From positions 1-64,000 of the forward strand of contig JALJEE010000596.1 of NCBI GenBank assembly GCA_023231475.1: a stretch of DNA of 64,000 nt. Reading direction: 5' to 3'. Position 1 is the first letter of the stretch; the number at the start of each line of letters is the position of its first letter. This document shows positions 13,301 to 24,794 of the stretch, piece by piece. The position numbers were made by a program, and so were the translations under genes. Source of the stretch: Seison nebaliae. Taxonomy: Eukaryota > Rotifera > Pararotatoria > Seisonacea > Seisonidae. Below the pieces are notes generated by a model, which did no database searches, was not told the origin of the DNA, and saw only the letters and a program-made list of their open reading frames with translations.

Positions 13301-15815
13301 TTTGTCATACCATTTTTTATTGCCAACACAACGATATGACGTTCTTAATAGAACCAATTTCATTCTTCTCATATTATACAAATTCTTCCTCTCACACGAA
13401 ATCTTCTTCGATTTCAGTTTAAATTCTTTTATTTTTTCCCGTCAAACTGATGCAACATTCAATTATATAACTATTAATCAGAAGGACAAATTATTAGAGA
13501 TAAATAATCGATTTGAAAAGTCATCAAAAAATGAATTTATTAGGAAAAAATTTCGATTATCAATTTAGGTGTGTGAAGATAATTGTGAGGAAAGAAAGAA
13601 ATTGAGAGTAACGGAATTGATTGCTCATCTATTATTTCTGATCTAATTTATATGTTTCTACGACTATGAACGGGAGATGAATCATTAAACGGTTTTTTCT
13701 AAGTTGAATGAAATGCGTGACGTAGAACAGATTGGGCTGCTGGACAAGAATTGCATTCAATGAAACTTATTCTTATTAATTCTCACCATAAACGACGTAT
13801 TTTCCTTCCCAATGTCTATCTAATGGTGATGAGAGTTATGTAATATCCTCTCTAATTCACTTATGTATTTAATCGGAAATCATGAGTTCGAAATGAATAG
13901 TTTTCTTTCTATTTAATTCGTTGGTTAATGCGATTTAATAAAAACTGTTATTATTGCTACTCCCTAATTTACCTTATTCCTTCCTCCTAATCGAATTCAC
14001 GGTACATTAACTTCTTATGTTGATAAATTCCATGATTCTCGACATCTGAAACGAAATGGATAAAGTGGAATATTGGGAGAGATGGATGATTGTAGTGCAT
14101 CGCTGCCAATCAAATTGACAATCGACATCTCATAGTGCACAAATGATTGAGGGAGAGATGATGGAAATTGGATGGATACGATTTGGTGATCGTTCAAATT
14201 GTATGGTTGGATAGAAATGCATGAGATGCATAAATGAGAATGAGAGGTTTATAAATGATCAACAAAAATATCACACTAGTTATAATTATAATGGAAATTT
14301 GGAATATGGTTCCATGATATATGGGGGGACAAAAGAAAAGAAAAAAAGATAATTAGGAAAATGAGAATAGAATGAGAATGGAATCGAGTGAATGAATACA
14401 AGTAATTTTATCCGCACTTCAATAACTGTTGTAGTCGCGTTGAAGCATCTTAGACGCTTCCTTCTATCTCCAACGTTGGAGTGAGGAGAACGATATTAAG
14501 ATCATCGACGACGGATTCCTGCAGAAGACAAAAGAAGAAAAAGAAAAGTCTCTGGAAGAAAACATTTCGCAAACTAAATTGGAATAGTGATTGATCCGCT
14601 TTCTCATACTTCTCATCATGTTTCATCGTTCAAGTCGAGTAGACGAGAATCGGCAATTGCCATCCGATCTCTGTCTTCGAAATAAGCTTGCTTTTTTCCC
14701 CGTTTTCTTCACGAAAACTTTATCAATCTCTTACGGTAGTGGAAAGAAGAAATGGATCGATCTTGCAATTCATTCCCTTTCTTCTTTCTCTTCTACATTC
14801 ACCAATTATGTGACGGCGACATTCCGATTGTTTACTTATCATGCGGAGAAGTGGCTCAAGATGTGTGTATCGGGCACTGAACGAAAAAGACGGAAAGAAT
14901 CTAAATGAATTTTCGGATATATCTTTTATTTTGCGTCTCTCCACACAACAACTCCCAATATACATAGAGTCCTCATTCTCTGTGACAGGTAAGGAATAGT
15001 TCGTATATGCATATTATCTCTCTAACTACTATTCTTTCTTCTCCTAATAAACTTCTCCATTTTTTTTCTCTAACACATGTGAACGGATTAAGAGACGGAT
15101 CAGTCTTACCGATTGCCATTTAGCCATCTCCTTCTCATCTCTCTCACTCTCTCTGTCTCTATTTCGATCATTCTCTAATTATATTGACGGAATGATTAAA
15201 CCTAAGTTCTGTTACCGAATATTATTGAACTTAACTAAAAAGAACTTTAAAATGAAATTCGAACTAAACAAAAAAGCGGGAAGATTTTTTTGAAAAAAAA
15301 ATAATTTTTCGCAAATAAAATGCAGAAACTAGGAAAAGAAAGATATGAGATAATGAAAATGCAAGAATGAAAACAATGAGCCAAACCAGTTCATAAACGT
15401 GCAACGCATTATGAGAAAGACTGAACGGAATTGATTGCGATGGATCTTGAAGAAATTGAGAAGGAGGAATTGTTTAAAAACTGAAGCCTCAATTAATTTT
15501 GGACGTGCATTTTTTTGAAAATGTGTTTGCTGAGAAATGAGTCTGTTTCCCAAATAGTTGGTTAATAAGATAACTGGAAAAGAAATGAAGAAAGTGAAGT
15601 GGAGAGATTTAATGGGAAGAAAGGAATATTTGATGAAAGAGGGGGAGTTGGTTGGAAGTTTGAAATGAATAAACTTTCTTCGTGAATGATCTCTTCTAAA
15701 TCGATCGTATTTAATCCTCCTGAACGAAATAGAACGAACGAATGAAAGTAAATACGAATAATAATCGTCATCGTCATCAGCAAATTTTCGTCAATATGAT
15801 GATCTCTCTGTTCGA

Positions 15816-16263
15816 TTAAAAGGAGACGAATTCTTCTGAGTTGTGGAGATACATTCCGTCGACTAGATCGAATAGTGGCAGTGCTAATGTTGTCATTGTG
15901 TTCTGGACGATGTAGTCGCATTTAGTCGTTCCAACACGAACGTACACAATATATTCACAATCTCCTTCCAACACTGTCGACTGCGTCTTCAGCATTTTAA
16001 GGAAAAAGGATCTTCTAATTAGAATACACATTTGCTAGAACTGAACATTTATATCTATCTGTCAATACACATACAATTTGTGTATGTTTGTGTGTGTGTA
16101 GATGGAGATAGAGACGGAGGATGAATAATCGGTCATACAATATACCTGCCTATCATGATCAACAACATTGTTAATTTGTCATATTCCTCCGATATGGGGA
16201 AAGGTATTCGGGTGTCGTTTTTGGATGTGTAGACAATTTCGTTAATATGTGTGAGAAAAGAAG
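15816..16263 (-). CDS. Possible two-exon fragment of an unidentified protein
   Basis: Exon 16263-16146 starts after CATGCAG (phase 1) and ends at GGCAG|GTATAT (phase 2). Exon 16014-15816 starts after TAATTAG in phase 2 and runs to a TAA. The joined peptide includes PFPISEEYDKLTMLLIMIG and then VLEGDCEYIVYVRVGTTKCD. The second exon is less AT-rich than its surroundings and looks like real protein. A hydrophobic stretch just upstream in the same frame (bases 16340-16275) could be a signal peptide. No family is recognised, and the start codon and upstream exons were not found. Confidence 0.3.
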
Positions 16264-16796
16264 CTGCATGATCCATTGTCAAACAAAACGGCAGAGAACA
16301 CGAAAAGAATAGTATGATAATGATGAGAACGGAACAGTTTTCATGATTCTCTTCCTTACCATTTTTCTTTCTTTCGGACAATTAATCATTGAAACATTTA
16401 TGGAACATTTCTCTCATCCTCAATGATATCATTATTCTTATGATGTAATCATCAATTATCAGTATGGAATGATCTCAGTGAAGAGAATGTGAAGATAAAA
16501 TAAATTTCTTATTTAAATATCTGATAATTTAATAATAAATTAATTTGAATTTTTGAAAAGTGAATTTGTTATGGAAAGAAGAAAATAAAATGTGGGAACT
16601 GACGGTGAGATTGGAAGTCTGTTCCCGAATGATAATTCCATCGATTGGTTGATCATGATGATTATGATGATTCTACTTCTTCAAACTACTTTCTTGCTGA
16701 TTGTAGGAATTGTGAACGCTAACTAAATATGGCGAAGAAGATGATTTATATACCGTTCTCGTTGAGCGATGTAGAGAGATATACGGTACGTACGTA

Positions 16797-16824
16797 CATC
16801 CATCCATCCATCCATCCATCCATC
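16797..16824. repeat. (CATC)n microsatellite
   Basis: Seven perfect CATC units in non-coding sequence. Confidence 0.95.
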
Positions 16825-17954
16825 TTCCTCATCATCAATACCGACTGTTGCTGGTACATAAAAGAATCTTTATTAAAATCATATTTGTCGACGACATTTC
16901 CATGTGTATATCTGGGAGACACGCATATCTGAGAGAACATGGAAATAAGACAATTTCGCATTCATTGATGGCAAGTTAGACGTCCGTTTGACTCGCTCCT
17001 TCTACTGATGATTAACATTCGCCTAATTATAAATTCAGCGTTTCGCATAATCCCTCCTCCTCCTCCCTACTTACACGCACATATATGACGCGTATATTGT
17101 ATGTATACACATCACCGGTTAATGGGGAAGAGTCGTCTACTATTCGTCATGTTACGACAATGTCTCCAACAATTCTTCTTAGGAATATCTCTTCTGTAAC
17201 TTCTCCTATTTCTTCCTTCCACTCATTCATCCATCAATCGATGCCAATATATGGCGTGTCGATATGTTCGAATCACTTCCTCCAAAATCATACGAAGAAA
17301 TTATTACATATTTTCCTCTGCCTATTCCTTTGTATTCGCGTCGAACTGCTTAACATCGAAGACGTTTCTTTCTCTCTTGTATGAGAATGTGAAATTACAA
17401 TAAATAGAAGAAAGATAATAATATTATTTCATTTCCATAATTCTTTGAGACATGAGCATCAACAAAAAATGAATGAAGATTATTCAAGATGCCAATGAAG
17501 AATGAAACCGTTTACAGGAAAACGGAGAATATTAGATAATTCCATTCTGTGAGAGTAACGGAAGATATTTTTATCTTATTCTAATCTCCTATCCGTGATG
17601 GGAAATGGGAAGAATTATTCAGTAATAACACGAATAATGTTGAAGAAAAATATTTGAAGGAATTGCCCGTTTTTTCTTCTCGTTCTCAATGTCAGGAGAG
17701 ATATTCTCGATACTTCTCTTATTTTGCTACTTTGTATGTGGATGAATTGATATTGATGATGATATAGCGAATAAGAAAATCGAATATACTAATATTTATT
17801 AAAAGCGTGTACATGTCATAAGATGGGAGAATGATTTCGCATTGTAAATGTTAAACAGAAATTCTATCGTTGGACGAAAGTGACGATGGTGGTGTTACTT
17901 CCACAATACGGTATTCTGGGATGCATAATACTTTTCATTATTACTTCTAACTAT

Positions 17955-17984
17955 ATCATCATCATCATCATCATCATCATCATC
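17955..17984. repeat. (ATC)n microsatellite
   Basis: Ten ATC units in non-coding sequence. Confidence 0.95.
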
Positions 17985-18494
17985 GGCGACGACTAGTTTT
18001 CTATTCTCGATTCGACTACCGTTTTCACAAGTGAGGAAAACGGTTTCTTCCTTTTTACAAACCGTCACAAACAACTATTGACATGGAGAGAGCTAACATA
18101 TAATAAATGTGGAGGGGAAGGAAAAGACGGAACGAAGAAGTCGGTACGCACGAAATCAATCGATTTAGAAAGCAAAAGGGCGATTAGGTTAATCTGCTTA
18201 ATCCTGTTGTGATGACGAGAGTCGAATGGAATACGATATGGTTGCGTGGAAGTCTTCTTAATAAAAGAAAATAAATATTAATTTAATCTCACGAGAAGAA
18301 AAAATAAAACACGTTAAAATAAAAGAATCGATGTACTAATAAAAATTTCTCCGGTTTCCCAAACAAGAGAACCATCGTAGAAATAATAAGGGCAGCGATT
18401 TATGAAAAGTTCACAAAAGCTGCAGTTCCTACTTCTCAATGATCCTACTTCATTAAACTGAATGCTTTTATGAGTTAGCAATGGTTGTTCTTAC

Positions 18495-18803
18495 ATGTAG
18501 GTATGAAAATGCGGTGAGTAATTTATGCATTCTTTTTTGATGATTGTCATGACAACCAGTCCATCTTCACAAGTGAATGTTAAGAAGAATTGCAAATTCC
18601 GAATAACGTTCCTTTTTAACGTCTCTCCTATTATTCCACTAATATCGATAATGGATATGAATGATTGATTTTCGCACACAATTGAAGACGGTGAATGAAG
18701 AGAACTCTGAACGGTCATTCTCTCATCAATCAATATATCATCAATATTAATGTCCTCCCAATATCTCCCACAATCTAACACTTTCTTTTCTTTCGTCTTA
18801 TTT
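18495..18803 (-). CDS. Possible internal exon of an unidentified cysteine-containing protein
   Basis: A 309 nt block is open throughout. It is flanked by an acceptor (TTTTCACTCACAG) and a strong donor (CTACAT|GTAAGA), both in phase 2. Its peptide has four Cys, including VLDCGRYWEDINIDDILIDE, FFLTFTCEDG and KKECINYS. A symmetric exon with spaced Cys is typical of an extracellular domain, but the family is not recognised. The partner exons were not identified, so the gene it belongs to is unknown. Confidence 0.35.
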
Positions 18804-21800
18804 CTGTGAGTGAAAACAACAAATTGTAGTGATCGTGATAATCAAATAGGAAATATTTGTTAGGAAAGCGGCGAACGAGAATAAATTGAAAAAGAAAAGA
18901 GATTGGAGAAGTGAATAGTTGGAAAAAAATGGTGGTGAAATAGAAATCGAAGTGAATATCTTAAATAAATATTGATGTTTCCAAAGTTGATTCACGTTTA
19001 TTTGAAGAATGCTTAAACATCTCGAAAAGAATTTGATGAAAAGAATCCAGAGCGGAAAAGTTGATGGTCAATGAGTAAATAGTGCATCAAATAAAGGTGA
19101 GCGGAATGAAATTGAAAGAAAGACTTTGACTTGCTTAAAACAAAACTTTAAAAGAATAATATCTCTAATACTTTGTCAATTTGAATCGGTATCAATGTGT
19201 CTCATTATTAAAGGAGATAATAGTAGAAGAGAAGTTGAAGAGAAGAGGAAGCATGACAATAGCTTCCCGATTATTTTCCGCCGATACATATACTCCTCGA
19301 TTGGCTATAAACAAATTTCTACCGCCTTCGTTCCTCGAAGAATTATTCGTGGGAAGTATTAATATTTCTCGAATGATGTTAAAAGAAATGAAAAGAAATC
19401 TTTCTTTCATTCTTTCTTTCACAAGGAATGTTGATCTCAGCAGGAGCATAATTGATAATGGCAGGCATTTAACTAGAATGAATAAAAAAAAGTTCGACTT
19501 AGCAGTCGACGTAGCGAAGAAGTTGACAATAAAATGTCGCTGTAGACGTAGTCATGTAGAGTTGGGACGTTATGAAGAAGAATGAACGCGACATTCCTCC
19601 CATTATTATGTTCTTTCTTCTCTATTCGTTTCCATCGCTGTCAGTTACTATCAGAACTCCAACGATCTGTTTGGAACATGCAACTCGATCTTTGTGTGTG
19701 TAGAAGAATGCCTAAAGAATTTGCAGGTTAATTAAACAACGCGACTTTTCTTTGCCTATCGACAACGATAACGATGATAATGTGGAACAGGAGAGAGTCT
19801 GAATAATATGCTCGACATTATCAGCTAAATATGTCTAATGACGGAATGAAAGAAGAGAATGAAAGAGAAGTTAAAAATCACAACAACTTTTATGATAATG
19901 AAGAAAAGAATGCAAAAAGAGGGAAGGAATGTCTTTAGTTGGAACAAAGAAAATGATTTCCATTAAGAACATTCCATTAAAAGGAATCATAGGAAATTCG
20001 ATGCATTCTTAATCTGCTAATGTTGACTTGATTATTTGAGTGGAGAGAAGAAATAGCAGGTGCTTTCCCAGCCAAAATTATCAGTCAATCTGCAAAAGTA
20101 TTCGATGTCGGAAAAGTTGTTGATTATCTCTCATGTCGGTTCATGAAAAGTCTTCAAACATTAGCACACCATTTCTAGTCACTTATCATATGATTAATTA
20201 TAAACTTGAGGAATGATAAGTGAGAATATTTTCTTTCGCTGATGTATGACATTGATAAGGATGAAACGATGTGAATGTTTTCTTTGCCGTTCCTGATAGA
20301 AATGGAACGAAAAATTAATTCAATAAAAAACAACATTTCTCAAAAACTTTTAAATGATAACTATTAAAATATGCCATAGAAAAATCAAGATTAATCGAAT
20401 TTTCTACCTCTTCTCAAAAAGTTGAACGTTTCAAATTGACAAAGACGTTTTCCTATTTTTGCTCGAACACTATTAAACCATTAAATAAGAATGCTTAACA
20501 TAAATATGAGTCTATCATCATCCGGTTGATTATGCTGGAGGGCGAATCAATTAGATGAATGATTTGTATCAGATAAACAAAGAACGAGAGTTTCCGATTA
20601 GTAAAACAATCAATAAATTGATGACGTTAATTTTGAAGGAATTTCTCAAAGATAATTCTTCTCATAAGAAATAATCATTAAAAAAAGATTTTCGAAATAG
20701 CAAATGACTAATAACAATTTAACGATGCTGATATTCGTTATTTACACATAAATCTCAACTATCATAAAATACGTTTTCTTTTTTGGAACCTGTAAATATT
20801 CATAGAATAAGTGTGAGCTGAAGTGTCGCAGGTAGGCAGATACTCGATGTCAGTTTTATGAGCAATTGACTCTGTTTATAAACAAAGCTGTATTAGACGA
20901 ATGATGCATCATCAGCTCCATTACGAGTGATTTATTAGAGAAGTTAGTTTTTGCTTGATATGAATAGAGTTCTACTAAATATTCTCCTCCAAATGAATCA
21001 ACTTCATCCGAATTAAATTCTCCCATAAAACTTTCTCTTCAGCAGAATCAGTCAAAGGAGACAATAAACAATTTCATCGTGTACAATCAATTTCATACAC
21101 CAGGAAAAAATGGCTAAGACATGTAATTATCGATTGTTTATTCTCCTATTTTCTAAGCAATTTATAATTTCTTCTACAAATAGAAAAAGAAGAAGAAGGA
21201 ATTTGCATAGAACTTGAACCATAATTAATCTTTCTTTTATGAAAGTGCAAGAAAAGTTTGTAGGAGCTATTAAAATTTTAGGGGTTGAATTTCGAGTTGC
21301 TAGGTAAGGCAGAGCAGTTAGGTGACATATACCAAATAGAAGAGAAGAATAAATTTATTTCTCCTCAATACATACTCCACTTACATCGTTATAGTCAACG
21401 TTGTCAAATGGTTATAAGGTTTCCCTCGTATGAAAACATCGACGATAATTTCTTTCAAATGAAAAACATTTGAAAAAAAAACTTTCCATATAATTCTCTT
21501 AGGAAGTTGGAAACGCATAAAAAAACTTATTCAGACACATAAAAATATGAAAATGATAAAAAAGAAAGTATAAAAAACTTAAACTATTTAAATGTTTCCT
21601 AAGAAATAACATACAACAATAACAACATGAAAAAATGAGGAACTATAAAAATTGCACGATAAATTTTTTTAAGTTATATGAAAAGAAGTTTTTTTGAAAT
21701 TGGGTAGGATTTCATTTGAAGTTATTTTGATAATTAATTTATAGAAACATATTTTGTATTTCTTCTCATTGTTCGAGAATTATTGTGAAGTTTACGAGAA

Positions 21801-22602
21801 ATGAAAGAAGACATAAAAACTAAGCAGTCATTATAGCATATGCAATAGTTGTTTCGCTGCACTGCCATTCTCTTTGATTTCTGAGAAATAACATAAGACT
21901 CTTTTTTTATAGCAGATCATCGTGAACTTTTCGTATCGTCTAAAAGTTTTATGTTGTTTATAAGAAAAGTTTTCTTCTTTATTTCTTTCTTTCTTTTTTC
22001 GCCAAAATGTTTGGAAGAGATGAAGGAATATAGTGCAACGTTTGCTTGCCGAGTCGTTAAACTACTTCATCAGGTTAGTGATAAATTTGAAATATTCTAA
22101 TGAGTTATGCATCGTTAATAATCAAAGAAGATAAACGTGACAGAGTAATCAATTTCAACGGATTTTTTTACTTTATTGTTATGGTTATTTACAAAAAGGA
22201 ATTGATATGAATGAAATAAAATGACTCTTATTAAATGTTTCACGTCTGTTGAAGAATATGATTAGTCATAGAAGATGAAGAGGAAAAAGATGAATCTCTA
22301 TTATTTCTTTTTTTTTGGAAGGGTTAAGAATAAATAAGTAATCCGACCACGTATACAGTTCGTTGATAAGGTAAATGAAAGAATATCGGTTAGTTGGATT
22401 TATATTAGCCACTTGATTAGAAGTTGTGATAACGGGAAAAGTTATCAGTTTTGAATGTAACCAAAAAAAAAGAATGAAAATGGATAAAGAATGTCAAACA
22501 AATAAAATTGGAAAAGAAAACCGATTGATTAGCAGGAAAAATGGGAGATGATGGAAAAAAGTGGAGAAATCAATGAATCAAATGAATATTAGATCAACTT
22601 AC

Positions 22603-24794
22603 ATGCATCGATATTGTATTGATTGCTCACCATTTGGATTAATCTCGTCGCTAACATCAATTTGTCTTGAGGATTCGAGTCCAATTGATTGATATTATTC
22701 AACAAGATATTCAGTTTCCGTTTCAATTCGTCTGGTTGAAATTCTAATTTCTCATAATTGATCTTGTGAAGATACATCTCCATCTCATTTTCATTTGACT
22801 GGTCATTTTTATTCTGTTCCTGTTGTTCATTTTGTTGTTGCTGTTGTTGTTGTTGTTTGAGAAATGTTTGAAGAAGTAACGTCTTACTATCTAATAGATC
22901 GGCGTCGACATTGTGAGAAGTTTGGGGAGAATCGAGAGACATATTTATCAACGAATTCGATCCATTCGACGATATTTTCCTTTTCATATATTTGTCATTA
23001 TCATTTCCTGATATGATGTCATCGATCGTTGAGAGTTTTCGACGTTTGGAACATTGTTCATCTGATTTCAATGACGAGAGTTCACTATTCTCAACATCGT
23101 CCACTTCTTCGCTGGTCAATTCGCTAGTCGACGTTTGATTTCCATTCGATTGTTTATTGATTGTATCAGGTGTTCGTCGATAATCGGAAATATTTGTTGA
23201 TTTATCATTCGAATTATTCTTCGTTTGTGAATCGTAGATGGCTGATACAATATTCTTCAAATAACTTATGAGATTATTAGAGAGATTTCCTTCGTTATTA
23301 TTCTGATTATTATTAGGAAAATTCAAATTCAATTGATTGGCAATATTTTGAGTGTTTTGTGTGGGAATTGTTTCTCGAGTCGAATCGTTTAATTGTTCGG
23401 AGAAGGTTTTCTCATTTTTCAATAATTGTAATTTTCTAATTATGTCTAACGGATTTACCGATTGTTTCGATTGCTTATTCTGATTTACTAAAATATTCTG
23501 AATGTTCGTCAACGGATCATTGACATTTGAATTATCATAATCATTAGACATCGAGAATTTCGAATCATCATTGTTATTATTATTATTATTATTGATCGAT
23601 CCAATACCAGAATTATTATTATTATTATTGTTATTATTGTTATTGAAAGTCGTGTCGAACGATTGTAAGTTGGAGGAGGAGAAGACTTTTGGTAAAATTG
23701 ATGAAATATTTAAACCGGAATTGTACGAATTTAATTGATTTTGCATCGTCAATAATGATGGTATGAGACTCTTCAGATCATCCAAATTTCCATTATCTGA
23801 ATTATTATTTCCATTCATAATATTATCGTTATTATTGTTATTGTTAGTATTGTCACTTTCCAACTTCCATTTTTCACGTAATGGTTTCCTGCCACGTTTC
23901 TTTCTTGCAGGTTCGTTCCCTAATCGATTGGATGGAGAAGAATTACCGTTATTCGACGATTTTTCTGTACTTTCTTTCTTGGAACTTTTCGGTTTAGCAA
24001 TTCTTAATGGCAGACTACTATTGGGATCGACGGTATAAATAGATTTATTCTTGACACCTTTGAATGAACCATCAGCATCAAATACGACACCTCGAGGTGC
24101 GTGTGGATGTGTATCGTGTAAATTCTCAATTTCTCCATTTGAATTTACTGTCAATCTTCCATGACAAAATCGTACGACGCATACCCAATAAGTTCTTTCT
24201 CCTTGTAACTTCTCTCGACGATATCGATGTTTCTGATAAATTAGATGTTCATTTCCTTTAGTACTCAAAAGGAAAAAATAGTCTCGTCCTTTTGGGAAAT
24301 AAGGATAATTTCTTTGATCAATCGGAAGGAGTGGCGGTAATGTCGTCGAATTATCTTGATGTCGATGTTGAATAATTTTCTTATTTAATTCGATATTTCC
24401 TTTCAATATCTCTTTATGGTTCGCGGGAACTTCTGAATATTTCATATTTTCCGATTCATTTTCACTTTTCAATTTCTCAATTGTCGTCGATGAGATGTCG
24501 TTATCAGAATTATAGAATAATTTCGCCGTTTCTGTCACAACGGGCAAATATTCTCCATAGCCATTCTCATTTGATGGTAAATTTAATGACGAATTCTTCG
24601 TACCATTCTGTTCGACACAATTGTCATTCTGAAAAAGAAAAACAAAATTAATAATTTCTTTTCTCAAAAAATTTTTATTTCAATAAAATTGTTTCATAAT
24701 TTCAATGAGAGTCTCATAAAATTTAATTGATTTTTATTAGACGAACCTTCATTGTAGTATTGTCATTTGATATGTCATTTGCATTTGTCTCCAT
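22603..24794 (-). CDS. FLYWCH and AT-hook protein, or alternative 5' part of the BTB locus
   Basis: Two exons: 24794-24747 (16 codons from an ATG, phase 0) and 24628-22603, separated by a 118 bp intron ending TTTTTCAG. A FLYWCH finger lies at about residues 135-192 (Y-W-V-C, FCHG, HPH). It is followed by an AT-hook-like basic motif, KKRGRKPLR. Long Asn- and Gln-rich stretches come next, then a C-terminal helical segment. The exon ends at GATGCAT|GTAAGT, an excellent donor in phase 1; without splicing it would stop 4 codons later. The next suitable phase-1 acceptor I found on this strand is the BTB exon at 3922. Joining there gives 981 aa with all phases matching. This could therefore be a second promoter/5' exon set of the locus at 2986-7441. 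It could also be a separate gene with a short unseen last exon. Nuclear DNA binding is likely from the domains. Confidence 0.75.

Larger units (their letters stand above)
7442..22602. other. 15 kb mostly non-coding block between the two FLYWCH exons
   Basis: There is no recognisable conserved gene. The block holds microsatellites, scattered short open frames of chance-like size, and a few probable exons listed separately (15816-16263 and 18495-18803, minus). If the upstream FLYWCH exons splice to the BTB exon, this whole block is intron. Its size is far above the usual 42-65 bp introns here, so it may carry regulatory elements; I cannot identify specific sites. Confidence 0.5.

Noticed and set aside
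14591-14908. 105-codon plus-strand frame and its antisense partner
   Set aside because: No ATG at the start, no splice partner and no recognisable motif; overlapping open frames on both strands suggest locally lower stop-codon density.
17955-17984. Regular short repeats as a CRISPR-like array
   Set aside because: They are simple microsatellites without spacers, in a eukaryotic context.
19253-19585. 110-codon plus-strand frame in the FLYWCH intron
   Set aside because: Protein-like in places, but its length is within chance expectation, and no flanking splice sites or family match were found.
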